64,000 bases of DNA from Lepraria neglecta (taxonomy: Eukaryota > Ascomycota > Lecanoromycetes > Lecanorales > Stereocaulaceae): assembly GCA_033220425.1 (NCBI GenBank), contig CM065650.1:3534001-3598000 (forward strand). The letters run 5' to 3'. A program made the translations under genes and the position numbers. Below the pieces are notes generated by a model. The model was not told where the DNA came from, made no database searches, and worked only from the letters and a program-made list of their open reading frames with translations. This document shows, in pieces, positions 10,054 through 21,109 of this stretch (within the stretch, counting starts at the first letter, position 1; each line of letters opens with the position of its first letter).

Positions 10054-11416
10054 ATGAACGCACAAGCGCTCCAAGCACGCCTGACACCCCTCTTCGACTC
10101 CCTAAAGCAAACACAGCAGCTAATTACCCGCCTCTCGAAGCTCCCCTCCACCCCAGGTTCGAGCCCTTCAAACCTAGAAGAAGGAGACGCCCGCGTCGAG
10201 CTCAGCGCAGAGATTCACCAGAGCTTGAAAGAGCAGGAGGAGGAGTTTGAATTGTTAAGACAGGAGGTTGAAGACCAGACTAATAGCTCGAGCTGGGCTT
10301 CGAATGCGAGAAGGAGAGATAGTGGGAGGGAGAGGGAGAAGACTGATTTAGCTGCGCAGGTTACGAGGCTGGGGGAGGATTTGAAGATGTAATGACTACC
10401 TGCTAATACCCTGGGCCTGGGAAAATCACGCTGACAGCAAACCCTCCAGCGCCCGCTCCCAATTCCGCAAAGCCCAACTCCAAGCCAAACGCAACGCCGA
10501 AGCCGCCAAACGCAAAGAACGCGAGCTCCTCTTCGCAGGTATCCAAGAAGGAAACAATAACACCGGCTACGGTCGACGAAAGGGACAGGAGAAACTCTCA
10601 CAGGAAGAATTGCTGCTCAATGCGTCAAGCGACGTGACTGCTGCACTGAGGAGAACGCATAATTTGATGACCTCGGAGCTTGAAAGGAGTCGATTTGCTC
10701 AGGAGACTTTGGAGAATTCTACGAAAGATTTGGCTACGCTTTCGGAATCGTATACGGATCTTGATACCTTGCTCTCGTCCTCCCGCTCTCTTGTGTCTAG
10801 TTTGATACACTCACAGAAATCAGATACTTGGTACCTCGAGTCCGCGTTCTTTATCCTTGTTACTACAATCGGCTGGCTTGTTTTTCGGCGCATACTCTAC
10901 GGTCCGGGGTGGTGGTTGCTCTATTTCCCTATTCGACTGCTGTGGCGGTCTAGTCTGTTCATCGTACAGATATTCATTGGATCGTTATCGGCAGCAGCGG
11001 GGACTGTAGGAGCGAAGAACCAGAGCATCGCTTTGAGCCAGAGCGCGGCGAGCCTCTCTGCAAGCTCGAGTTTAGCGCAGAAAACGACGGGGAGGGCAGG
11101 CATTCCTACATTCCCGAAAGATCACATTGCGCCGAGTATTAGAGCTGGGGGCGGAGGACAGGGTGCTAAGATGGGACAGCCTGGAGAACCTCAGCCTGGA
11201 CAGCAACAGCAGGAAGAAGGCATGACTTTGTCGGATCATGTAGGACAAATGGCCGAGGAGAGCCAGAAGGCGGAGAAAGCTGCAGGTGGAGAACAACCCC
11301 AGGGGACCGTTCTGAGAGAGAGAACGGCTGAGGATGGTCCGCCCAATCCTAAGAAGAGGATGTGGGAAGAGCCTATAGATCGCTCGCAGGAGGGGCGGCA
11401 GAGAGATGAGCTGTAA
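10054..11416 (+). CDS. SEC20: Sec20-type ER/Golgi SNARE
   Basis: Exons 10054-10388 and 10438-11416 with a 49-bp intron (GTAATG to GACAG, branch TGCTAAT) give 437 residues. Sec20 is a Q-SNARE in COPI retrograde transport from Golgi to ER. The N-terminal half is coiled coil. The SNARE-like segment lies around LRRTHNLMTSELERSRFAQE, followed by a hydrophobic span (TWYLESAFFILVTTIGWLVF), and a second hydrophobic segment around WWLLYFP to FIVQIF. The lumenal tail is Gln/Gly-rich and ends in RDEL, matching the HDEL-type ER retrieval signal known in yeast Sec20. The tail is longer than in yeast. Family call rests on layout and motif memory. Confidence 0.85.
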
Positions 11417-11827
11417 GCCGTATCAATAACTCATGCTATAGCATAAGAAAACGCTTCTAGCTTATACAAGTAGGAGGATGGTCAGGGTTTTGAGCCCGAA
11501 AGCAAAAACAGTTGAAATCGCATTGAGCAAGACAAGGTAATTTCTGTGAGTGAGAGAGAAACTGAGGAAGCGTCAAGTATCGAGCAACAAGAGCATCAGA
11601 TGCGCCAACATCATATTTCCATTCACCACAATCTCTTACAGTGAAATAAAAGCTATGAACGATAAACAGCCTCTGCATGTGTCGTCTATCTGCTCATACG
11701 AGCATGCATTCATTGATCTGCAAGAACAGATCCTTGTGTGATATCTTTTTCGTGAGCAAAAGCTCAACGCCGTCGCTATGATGCATCATCCACGTCCGCT
11801 TCGTTATCTTCGTCACTGATATCCCTC
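11417..11827. other. Intergenic between convergent SEC20 and CSN1
   Basis: Presumably the 3' untranslated regions of both genes; no supported gene. Confidence 0.6.
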
Positions 11828-13437
11828 TTATCTATACGCATTTCCGCTTCTCGTTCCCCCTCGCCCTTCACCACCTATCAAATCACCTACACCATTGAAT
11901 CCACCGACTTCTTGGCTACCGCCGAATCCCCCACCTTGACTGCCTTGCCCCTTCGGACCTTTGACCTCCAGCCCCGCAAGGATGTTACCCATCCTCAAGA
12001 AGCGCTGATGTAATGTTCGCTCGTACTCCTTCGCTGCCGCTAGCGCATCAGCATGAACTTCCCTTCTGCCGTCTGTCTTCTTAGCAAGCAAAACCCTATC
12101 GACGAGGTCAAGTCTAGCTTGAAGATCACCACGCTTGATCATCTGCGCAAGCTCTTTTTCGATGGTCGGTTCGTCAGTGTTGAATGCTTGCGCCAGCGCG
12201 GACAGTTTTACGCAAGAGAAGGGAATGAAGTATTGGCGGATGGCTTTGCTGCGGATTTCGTAGTAGAGCTGTAGGAGGTGTGGTTGAAGGTAGATGTCGA
12301 GGAGGTAGTCGGCTTTGTAGCTATCTAATATCTTTAGGCACTGGGAGTACTTTGCGCTGACGAAGCACTGAATGGCGCGACGGATGTGAGGTTCTAATTC
12401 TAGGTAGTTGCGGAAATCGGTGTTCTCAAGGACTCGCTTTTGCAACTCTTCGCGTGACATGGAGGCCATGGCACAGAGACCACCGTAGACGGCGATGTCG
12501 TTGGGCGTCAGGACTTCATTGTAGGCTTCTTCGTCTTCGGGGTCGTCGAGTTTGGCTTGGGACATTCGAGGGTCTGTACTGATGAGTTCTATAGCAGCGT
12601 CTCGGTAGTTGGCTTGGGCCATAGAGGCAAGTCCATGCGCGGCAGTGAGCTTGGCCCAGTTCTTTTCAGCTTCGGGATACCCCTGCAAGCCTGACCCGCC
12701 GCGGATGCGTTGTACGTGGTTTTGAGCGGCGAACCAGCTGCGCTGGTCGATGCAGACGTTGACGAGGTGCATACTCATGATGACGACGTGAGTATTCGTA
12801 GTACAGAACTCACGTATTTGGGCGTAGGCTTTGTTAGATTTGCTGAGGTCGCCGATTCGATGGTAGTGGCTGCCTAGGTCATCATAGCCCATCTTTGAGA
12901 GGGCGTATTAGCTAATATTTCTGCGCTTGGATGGTAATAGCATACCCTGATGCTCTCCTTAATCAGATTGTTCTTGTACCCCTTCAGCTCCAGCTCCATC
13001 TTATCCGTCTCTGACTTCACCTGCTTCTTCACCCTGTCCACCCAGGCATTGTCCATCGTTGCATCTGGGTCATTTGGGACAATCTCACGAAGAGCAGACA
13101 CAGCTCGTTCATATTGGCCAATGTCTCTTCCACACTTGGCTTCAGCAACAGCAGCTTTCAGTGCTTCTAGGTAGAGGTATGTTGAGGTGGTTCCAATGAG
13201 GAGAAGGCGGTCGACGCGTGTCCTCCCTGATGTAGGTCAGAAAGCTGTCATTGCTGTGGCTGTAGACAACGGGGTAGACCCGCCTTTGTAGTTCGCGATG
13301 TAGGCTTCAAGGTCGAACTTTGGGGGCTCTAGCACAATTATTAGCTGTCACATCCAAGGAGTAGATTACAGTGTTGACTGACCATCAACGACAACACGGT
13401 CTGCTTGCCGAGCTTTGGTAAAGTATGCAGGTTCCAT
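11828..13437 (-). CDS. CSN1: COP9 signalosome subunit 1
   Basis: CSN1 is a PCI-domain scaffold of the COP9 signalosome, which removes Nedd8 from cullins in the nucleus. Exons: 13437-13383, 13328-13284, 13226-12946 and 12892-11828 (481 residues). Splices restore PPKFDLEAYIANYKG, then TRVDRLLLIG, then ESIR joined to MGYDDLGSHYHRIGDL. The helical-repeat region precedes a PCI winged-helix part around LLQLYYEIRSKAIRQYFIPF and YERTLHQRFLRMGNI; the tail is Gly-rich. Intron 2 most simply uses a GC donor (AAG|GCGGGT, 13283) with a CAG acceptor; a GT-AG alternative changes one residue. Intron 3 is 53 bp. Confidence 0.93.
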
Positions 13438-13722
13438 GCTGTTGAAGGTTACAATGTCGGGGCCGGGTTGGAGTTTATGAGATTGTCCACGGACTTGGAG
13501 AAGTCCACAGCTGAACTAAAAAGTCAGAATACATGCTCATGGTGCAGCAACTACACAAGAACTTATGTTATTAGCTCGACACCACTCTTTTTAGAGCCGG
13601 CGATCTCCCGCTGGCAGGGCTGGCTCACTAGTGACAAAAAAGTCCGAAACGTGCTCATGGATCAAATTTGGGGAAATTAGGCTCAAAGTCACCCTAGTTG
13701 ATTCATTCACACGTCTGCTTTC

Positions 13723-15124
13723 ATGCTTTACTTCCATCCCTTCGAGGTCGTTAAGTGTGCCCGCCCAAATATCTTGGCCATATCGATGTGCTCGCGAGTG
13801 AGCACGCCTAATCAATTCTCAATTCTACATACTGACCGTGTAACGAGTACCCCGACGATGGAAATATGATGCTCCTTGACGCGAATGAGAATGCTTTCGG
13901 GCCTGCTCTAGTGCTCCAAAACGATAGCTTGTTCAAAATCTCTTCAGCCAGCACAAACATCTCGAAAAAGCCGGACATAGACTTTGTCAATTTTAATCGC
14001 TATCCTGATCCGTATGCACCTCTATCCTTTACCATTGGCCATCTCCCAATACTGATCCTCTATTAAGGCGCTAACTCGAATTGAAGCAACTATTTTGCGA
14101 CTTCCGTAACACTGGATCCAAAACCCGGAAACCGGAGAATGTTCCTTTCGGATTTGGCTCAGACGAAGCTATCGATGCTGTCCTTCGATGCTTTTGTGTT
14201 CCAAGCCAAAACAAGATCTTAACGTGCCCTTCAACCTATGGAACGTATGCCAACAGCGCTCAAGTCAATGAATTGGGCATTGTAAAAGTCCCTTTGGCCG
14301 AAAACAATGGATTCGGCCTCTGTCCTGAAGCCATCAACGAAACCTTGTCCGCAGATTCTTCGATCAAAGTGGTCTATATTGCTACGCCAGGAAATCCAAC
14401 AGGACACTTGATAGCCAAGGCTGATATCCAGTAAGTGCTTGAACACCCAACTTGGAACGGTGTTGCGGTTGTGGATGAAGCATGCATCGACTTTGCACCA
14501 GAGAAATCAAGTATCGCAGAATGGGCTACAGAGTGGCCAAACCTGATCGCCATGTAGACCTTAAGTAAAGCTTTTGGCCTTGCTGGAGTTTAACTTGGAG
14601 CCACGTTTTCGTCGCCGGAGATCACGCAACTACTGAATAACCTCAAAGCACCATACAACATCTCGACATTAACAAGCGCTCTTGCGTGCACGGCCCTTCA
14701 GTCAGATAGCATATCCGTCTTGGGGAGAAATTGACGCGAGATGTGGGCACAGCGGGACAGACTGCTAGCAGGGCTGCCTAGCATAGCTGGCGTTGAGAAA
14801 ATTCTTGGGGGTTCAAGTGCTAATTTTCTGCTGGTGCAGTTCTTGAACAAGTCAGCAGCAGAAGGTGAGGTGCTCGATAATCTAGTGGCCATGGCTGTGT
14901 ATGAGGCGTTAGCGAGGGAGAAGAGGGTGGTGGTGCGGTTTCGCGGAAAGGAGCCTGGGTGCTTGGGCTGCTTAAGAATCACGGTGGGAACGAAGAACGA
15001 GGTTGATAACTTTCTCGGGGCAATCAAATCAGTGTTGGCCGAGGTATATGCACGTTTGAGATCCAAGGGGCAACAAATGAAGGACGCAAAAAGAGAGCAG
15101 GAAGCTAACGACATTGTGGCGTAG
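13723..15124 (+). pseudogene. Decayed histidinol-phosphate aminotransferase paralogue
   Basis: The interval carries the whole length of a HIS5-type, PLP-dependent class II aminotransferase of histidine synthesis, but broken. Recognisable blocks in order are FEVVKCARPNIL, LLDANENAFGP, FNRYPDP, FGFGSDEAIDAVLRCF, TCPSTYGTYANSAQV, YIATPGNPTGHL, VVDEACIDFAPE, the PLP-lysine motif TLSKAFGLAG and the C-terminal LRITVGTKNEV. There is a frame change just after the CARPNIL block and at least four in-frame stops, several fitting C-to-T change of Gln or Arg codons. That pattern suggests repeat-induced point mutation of a duplicated copy, with the working gene elsewhere. The PLP lysine is still present. 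Confidence 0.85.
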
Positions 15125-15694
15125 GGGATGTCTCGAGGAGGTTCTTACAGGATTGATCATGTGGGCTCCGCAAGTGTCACAAATGTCTGTAGGGAAGTCT
15201 TCGAAATCTCGAAACCTGTCTACAATGATGATATTATCTGTGGCTAGAAGTCTAACAACACTAACCAATGTCAAATCTAATTTCCAAGGTCTCAAATAGG
15301 CGACCGCTTCTCTATCCTTTTCTCCTGTGATCTCTAAAACTTGCAATCTCGTGGCCTCTGATACCTCGAGCTCACTTTCCTTCTCATTCTAAAAATTTAT
15401 GAATTCGTATTGATCCTTTGACGTGTTGAACATTCCACCACCTGCTACACTCTTACATTTTCGTCTTTTGCTCAGGTGTAAACTCGTGCTCCTTTTGTTT
15501 CCAAACAGTACTCAATGACAAGCTGCATCGCTTCATGGTTGTTTTAGCCGCTCCACCGAACACGTAGGCCACTCAAATACTTACGCAGCGTATGATTTGA
15601 CTTCAACCTCTTTCACCATACCCATAGATGCGAGGTATTGCAAGACGCATCCTACCTTGGACATCAGTCCCTTGTCAAAGGCACAAACGATAGC

Positions 15695-16149
15695 TCTTAG
15701 CTGTGCATATACCCAATAGGATAAGATCAACCCCTGTTATATTCGTACTGGCTTGACCACTACAATCCATGTGAACGATTTGATTGAAGCTAGAAAGTCT
15801 CCGTATATGTATTTCAGATATTCTTGCATACTGCCGTTTCTAGAAATAGCAGCTCCAAACTCTGCGAAGGAAGTGGCGCCTGCTCATGTAATGAGACCAC
15901 CAATGGCCCAATAAGAATAGGGACATTTCTATCGACCAGAGAGGGCGAAGCAAATATGCCAGAGCCGATCATCGAGGCCACGAGGAGTGCAAAAGCGCTG
16001 AAGACCGTGAGATGAGGAGCATCGGCTTCACTAATGTTCGAGGCATTGCCAGTGCCACCCTCATCTTCGAGGTCCACCGGGAACAGTCTTGTCACTTCTT
16101 CTGGAGCGATCTCCCCTTCGAGAACAACGGGGTCTCGATTCTCTTCCAC
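15695..16149 (-). pseudogene. Fragment of an APC/LAT-family amino-acid permease
   Basis: The frame begins with a Met and an acidic cytosolic N-terminus (EEVTRLFPVDLEDE), then the first transmembrane helix VFSAFALLVASMIGSGIFAS, which contains the APC-family GSGIFxxP signature. Sequence farther along, in another frame, still spells AGATSFAEFGAA, NGSMQEYLKYIYGDF and TWIVVVKP, all conserved in fungal L-type amino-acid transporters. Between them lie a frame change and a Trp codon turned into TGA (G to A). Only the first three or so helices of a protein that should have twelve remain. It lies next to the HIS5 relic and shares its transition-type damage. Confidence 0.7.
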
Positions 16150-16881
16150 TGTGTTTAGCGTGCGAAGAGAAACCCGCCCTTCAACAGAGTGACGTTGTCA
16201 TTGTGCTTGGTGTATAGCTGGATCAGCAGGTGATGCTTTCTGAGGTGTACGAGTCTTGACTCAGGGATTCAGCGACGCATGGACAGGCAGCAGAGGTGGT
16301 GTCTCTTGGTGGGTTTGGCTCTCGGATTATCGCGATGTGACTCGTCGCAGTAGGAGTAAGGTGAATTGCTGCTGTTCGTCTCCAGAAGGCCAGATGTTTC
16401 AGGAACTCTAAGCGCCCGACCTAGAAGGATTCACCCCCCAAGTAACCCAAAGAAGTGCCCCCCTAATTAGGCCGGTTAGATGGGTCCCTAACGCCGCCAA
16501 AACGGCAAGTTCCTGGGCTCTTCCGTGTTGCCTAGACGACCAGTTCTAGGGCACTCTTTAGGGCAGTGCTTATGTAAGGGGTCAGCTTAGTTACTTGAGG
16601 GGTGAGCCTTTCTATGGCGGGCGCTTCGGCCTTGACAAAAGCGTAACCTGATTCCCTTAGAAGTACGACACTATCGCCAACACCAAAGTATAGAATTGTC
16701 AAAAAATACACGTCTTCGTCCCTCGAGGTATCGCAACATCAACATCAAACGTTTCCAAAGTTGACCACGGCATGCAGTGTTTTGCGGTCTGAGGGGGGAC
16801 TCTAGGGGTGGGACATTTGGCTCGTGAGAATTGGATAACTGACCAGATGGGACTTGGAGTGAAATCCTTCTCTCTGTGCAA
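16150..16881. other. Intergenic with a MITE-like element
   Basis: No gene is supported. It holds the 175-bp inverted-repeat element listed separately and the upstream side of the following methyltransferase gene. Confidence 0.5.
16431..16605. mobile_element. MITE-like element with 16-bp terminal inverted repeats
   Basis: The left end reads TCACCCCCCAAGTAAC (16431-16446) and the right end GTTACTTGAGGGGTGA (16590-16605). The latter is the reverse complement of the former with one mismatch in 16. The 175-bp interior has no coding capacity. Similarity to the GTAAC/GACCCC-type ends of fungal Fot/pogo elements is visible on the right end. No clear TA or other target duplication is seen at the flanks, so the exact borders may be a few bases off. 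Confidence 0.6.
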
Positions 16882-18319
16882 ATGCTATTATTGGCTCAGC
16901 ATTCGGCCAGGGTTCAGTTGAGTGCCTACATGAGATACCTTTCCTCTGTGCCCAGCAGACTCTATTCAAGCAGCGATATAATACAAGGTAATTGCCTGAA
17001 CGCCCTATTTTTTTTTTTAATTGTATACTTATCTATTGTGGTCAGCTGGCGACAGAGTACTGCTACAATTGAAGGGCAAAGACCCAGTCCTCTCTAAAGT
17101 CCTCCGGCTTCAGGGCTGGCACAATTTCCAGCATGGCCATGTCAAGCACGCAGATCTTATTGGCAAAGGGGCACGAGACACGGTGACCACCAGCAGAGGA
17201 GAAGGGCTTCGACTCTATCTCCCAACTCTGGCGGATTATGTGACTATGACACCTCGACTCGTTACTCCTGTGAGGCAACATGTTTCCCCTTTCGAATCTC
17301 CTGCATGAGCTGATCGTACGGGCTAGTAGGTCTATCCGGCCGATGCTAATCTCATTGTCTCATTGCTTGACCTTCATGTCAGCCCATCAGGCTTCTGTAG
17401 TGGCCCGCCATCTCTAGAGATTCTTGAGGCTGGAACGGGTCATGGAGCCTTGACCTTGTATCTAGCCAGGGCTATTCATGCTGCAAGCCCTCCACGATTA
17501 GAGGAAGACCCTGCAAGCAAATCAAAAATCGCTGAGGATGTTGATCAAGAAAGTGATGGCGCGCATATCAAGGATCCAGCCATTGACAGGGAAGGTTCGA
17601 GCTTGTCAGATATTTCGTACGAGCATGGCCAGGATCAGAGACAAGCTGTCATCCACACCATAGATGTGTCCCTAAAGAATTCGACCCACGCAAAGGGAAC
17701 AATCGAAGGATTTCGCCGTGGTATGTACGCGAAGGACATTGAGTTTCACGTCGGAGATGTATCCAAATGGATTGATAAGCAGGTAATTGACCGCGGGGTC
17801 GATTCAAAAGATGAGACTTTCTTGTCACACATTATACTCGACATGCCCGCTGCTCAACGCCATATCGAAAAGGCTGCCTCTGTATTGCACGTCAATGGCA
17901 GTCTTCTCGCATTTAATCCCAGCATTACACAGATAATGGCTATTGTCGAACTGATCAAGCAACAATACCTTCCCTTGCAACTTGATAGGGTAATTGAGCT
18001 TGGTCCAAACATGACCGGTGGTCGAGAATGGGATATAAGATCTGTAGTGCCAAGGGCACAGAACCAAGCCGTCGGAAAAGGTGGACCCAGCGCCATTGTG
18101 GAGGATGCGGAGGAAGAAGTTACCGAGAACAGTCTTGAAGACGTTGCTATCAGCGAGGTTGCTAGCGTTGAGACAAGAGACGAGGAAGCGGCCCAAGTCC
18201 TTGCGAGGCAGGAGGCTAGCTGGAAAATGGTGTGCCGCCCGAAGGTAGGGTACCGGGTCTCGGGCGGTGGCTTCCTAGGCGTTTGGAGGAAGATGAAGTG
18301 GTCACGATCAAGTGGTTGA
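16882..18319 (+). CDS. tRNA (adenine-N1)-methyltransferase, Trm61/TRMT61B-like, probably mitochondrial
   Basis: Exons 16882-16987, 17046-17269 and 17330-18319 (introns 58 and 60 bp; the first has a T-run) give 439 residues. The N-terminus, with MRYLSSVPSRLYSSS, is rich in Ser/Arg and lacks acids, as in mitochondrial presequences. A small beta domain follows (AGDRVLLQLKGK). The SAM-binding motif I is ILEAGTGHGALTLYLA, and motif IV is ILDMPAAQRH. Between them is a long acidic insertion, and near the end the tail GGGFLGVWRK is typical. The family makes m1A58 in tRNAs (and m1A in mitochondrial rRNA for the animal homologue). Organelle location is inference from the leader. Stops of this gene and the lipase are 26 bp apart. 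Confidence 0.85.
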
Positions 18320-18345
18320 AGGGTTACTATAAGCTATGGAACTCG

Positions 18346-19385
18346 TTATAACTTGCTCTTGGTTTGCGACATATTCTGATCTATTTCGGCGTTTGCTCTG
18401 AAAATGATCCAATCCGCGACATCGTTCGCGAACGTGATCTTGTCTTCCTCGGGCTCAGCATGTACTGGAAGACCGTCAGCGTCAAGATACTCACCCCTCT
18501 ATTTCTATAGGGGTTACTCACATTTGTGGTACCACCCCTCGTAAGTCTTGAACTCCTTATCTTGCATTCCCAGCCTTTCGAACCACCTCTTCGCACTGTC
18601 AAAACTGCACACCCGGTCCTCGCTCCCATGACCAACCCAAAGCCTTCCATCTTTGACCTCCACCAACCCCCTGTCCAATTCATCCGCCCTCTCTAGCATC
18701 CCCGCGAGCCCTTCCAACGTCCCTGTATCATGACACAATGGATCCTCCGCCCATTCCTTGCACACCACAGGATCTCTGCACAACCATTTTGACTGTAGCT
18801 TTTGCACCATAGGCCTATTAGGCAGAACCTTCGCTGCCAGCTTTCCAGCCACAACTGTAAAACGTGATGGTTGGGCAGAAGGGTGTAATGCTATGTAAGG
18901 ACTCTCGGCTATATAGCCATGGATCTGGGAGCGGATTTCTGGGGGCCCACGAGCTGCATATTGGAGTATTTCGGCCCCACCCATGGAGTGGCCCATTAGG
19001 AATAAGGGAACACCTTTCTCTTTTGAAAGAGGGATGAGAGACTCGAGTACGGAAGTTATGTCGGACAGCACGGTGGATGTGGGACCTGTGAGGCCACGCT
19101 GGGAGGGGGTTTGGACGGAGCGACCCCAACCTCTTTGGTCGAATGCCTGGACGTGGATTGAACGGGATATGAGAGTCGGAAAGAGGGTATAGTATGCGTT
19201 AACATGATCTGAGAAGCCGTGAATGAAGAGAACAAGCGCGGTCGGTGGGGTTGTAGGCTGGAGAGAGTTTAGTCTGGTTGAATATAAAAGAGGGAAAGGA
19301 ACCATCTGACCTTCCAGGTTTTGGTATAGACTTTGTGATTATCTGGTAGGGTATGCCAGCTTTCTTCCGTAGTATGTTCTGCCAT
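18346..19385 (-). CDS. YJU3: Monoglyceride lipase-like serine hydrolase (Yju3/MGL type)
   Basis: Exons 19385-19311, 19257-18522 and 18464-18346 (introns 53 and 57 bp) encode 309 residues. Splicing restores NHKVYTKTWKPTTPPTA at the N-terminus and YHKLHAEPEEDK at the C-terminus, both typical of monoacylglycerol lipases. The alpha/beta-hydrolase features are the oxyanion strand LFIHGFSDH, the nucleophile elbow GHSMGG, an acid site around GSEDRVCSF and the final catalytic His in YHKLHAE. The enzyme cleaves monoacylglycerols to glycerol and fatty acid at lipid droplets and membranes. The gene is divergent from the LYR gene, 183 bp between starts. Confidence 0.9.
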
Positions 19386-19568
19386 TGTTGCGCGAGAAAT
19401 TGGAATGGAGAGTTCTCTATAAGTCCTGAGCGTGATGATGCCAAGGCCGAGGCCCGTTTTAGCGGAACGTCATTCCACTAGCGATGTTCCTCTTGTTCAT
19501 ACATCTGTTTCTGTATCGTAGCCAACTGGAGATTGTCTTCTGGCTGGCAATGAGACTTTTGATTCATA

Positions 19569-19834
19569 ATGATCAATCCAGCACTCCGTCGACAGGTGAT
19601 CAACATCTACAAGGGTGAGTTTAGTGGATGCCTAGCTTCTTCTTTGTGCTGCTGCTGATTCGTGTGTATCCAGAACTCCTGAATCTCGGAAGGGAATATC
19701 CATTGGGCTATGAATACTTCCAAACGCGCTTGCACAAGGCCTTTGCCAGCCAAGCCGGTCTCCAGAATGATGAGGAGATCAAGAAAGGGATTGAAAGGGC
19801 GGAGTATGTGAAGAAGGAGGTTGAGGCGCTGTAG
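19569..19834 (+). CDS. ETFRF1: LYR-motif protein, ETFRF1/LYRM5-like
   Basis: Two exons, 19569-19614 and 19674-19834, with a 59-bp intron, give 68 residues. The protein starts [20 protein letters not shown], the LYR-type helix, continues [17 protein letters not shown] and ends in [24 protein letters not shown]5/ETFRF1 is a mitochondrial-matrix protein that strips FAD from electron-transfer flavoprotein and so tunes fatty-acid and amino-acid oxidation. The size fits exactly. The exon joint makes a Glu codon in the conserved KEL segment. It converges on the neighbouring methyltransferase with 87 bp between stops. Confidence 0.88.
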
Positions 19835-19921
19835 GTCCAATCCCCAGAGAATCAAAGGCATTCCGCTGATAGATGGGCCGTCCAGCTACTATGTCAAACG
19901 ATATCGAGCTCTGCGCCAGCG

Positions 19922-21109
19922 CTACGCCGAGAATTGAACCCAAGACCTCTGCTTCTTGCGAGCCCACCAGGCCCCGATCTCGAGGCATTCGCCATTGAAA
20001 ACACCGTCTTTCTCGAGAAGATCCACATTCATAGCCGCCCACCATTTGTCCCATTCGACCTGGGTCTTTCCACTCTCTTTGATCAACAGCGGCTCCATGC
20101 CCTCGATGAATCCAAGGATGACATTCAAGGCAGTACGCCTCAGCGAAAGTTGATCGGGCGTTGGGGGCGGACGTTGCTTGGCCACTGTAGGAGCTGTTGC
20201 TACACCTTTCCCATTTCCAGTATCTCTGATATTACTTCGCTTGTTACCAGCGTCCTCGTTCTCCCAGCGAACAGTCCCAAATGGTACAGCAAGCCTTCGA
20301 CCGCCAGTCTCGCCAAAAACATCTGGGTCGCTGGAGAAATTGAAATCGATCAGGGCACATGGCGTGGCTGTCGAGTCGATTCTCCCTAGGGCTTTTTCGA
20401 TCCATGGATTGCAATCCCGAAGATACGAGTTCTGTGCTTTGGCAAACGGTGTACCCGCGCCGATTGTGTAAGTCGCAGTCTTCTCCGCTTGTTCCACAAC
20501 TTTGTCTGGAGTACCTACAGCGATGGGAGGACTCGGCAAAAGGCAACGAAATTGAAGGTCTGTCTTCCAAACTTCAACCACTCCACCGGGTTTCAGGAAG
20601 CGCGCTAGGCTAGCATCTGGATCGAAGTGCAATTCTTCCACTGTCGAAATGAACTCATTGTTGACGAATATCAAGTCAAACTCTTCGTCCTCGAAGGGTA
20701 ACGGTAGTCGTAAATCATGTTGGATAAAGCGCCAATTCACACCGTGCTTCTTAAGATCGGGTGCAACGGGTGCTATGTCTACTCCGGTGAAAGAGACGTT
20801 GGCATGGCCTTGCTGCTTGAGGTATTGGTGACATGTCGAGGACCAAAACGCTGATCCGCAAGCCAATTCTAAGACCTTCTTCGGTGGCACGTTGAGCGTT
20901 GAGCAAAATGGGACCCCAAAAATCTGCATTAGTATTAAGGTGCGGAGGACATGTCGGTTCAGCTCCCCCAAGTCGACAGGCAGTGGGTATGCGGGGACAT
21001 CTCGTAGGGAACGACGCCCATGTCGGTAAACAAATGGAGAGAGCATCTCGCGCTTCGAGGGTCGGGACGATAGGTCTCCCACGGATCGCTCCGTGACTGG
21101 GTTAGGCAT
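19922..21109 (-). CDS. Fungal SAM-dependent methyltransferase of unknown substrate
   Basis: A single-exon frame of 395 residues. A short N-terminal part with YPLPVDLGELNRHVLRTL leads into a Rossmann methyltransferase core: motif I VLELACGSAFWSS, an acidic residue after strand 2 (VSFTGVDIAP), motif II FDLIFVN and motif III LKPGGVVEVWKTD. The C-terminal half, with a basic Lys/Arg-rich linker and the helix TALNVILGFIEGMEPLL, is typical of a conserved fungal group whose substrate I do not know. The core is of the methyltransferase-11 type, and the first motif reads CGSAFW where many relatives have CGSGxW. Start is the Met at 21109. Confidence 0.75.
   Translation of the reverse strand: MPNPVTERSVGDLSSRPSKREMLSPFVYRHGRRSLRDVPAYPLPVDLGELNRHVLRTLILMQIFGVPFCSTLNVPPKKVLELACGSAFWSSTCHQYLKQQGHANVSFTGVDIAPVAPDLKKHGVNWRFIQHDLRLPLPFEDEEFDLIFVNNEFISTVEELHFDPDASLARFLKPGGVVEVWKTDLQFRCLLPSPPIAVGTPDKVVEQAEKTATYTIGAGTPFAKAQNSYLRDCNPWIEKALGRIDSTATPCALIDFNFSSDPDVFGETGGRRLAVPFGTVRWENEDAGNKRSNIRDTGNGKGVATAPTVAKQRPPPTPDQLSLRRTALNVILGFIEGMEPLLIKESGKTQVEWDKWWAAMNVDLLEKDGVFNGECLEIGAWWARKKQRSWVQFSA

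Noticed and set aside
19922-19990. tRNA-like B-box (GGGTTCAATTC on the minus strand)
   Set aside because: It lies inside the conserved coding end of the methyltransferase (WVQFSA), and no A-box or cloverleaf can be drawn upstream.
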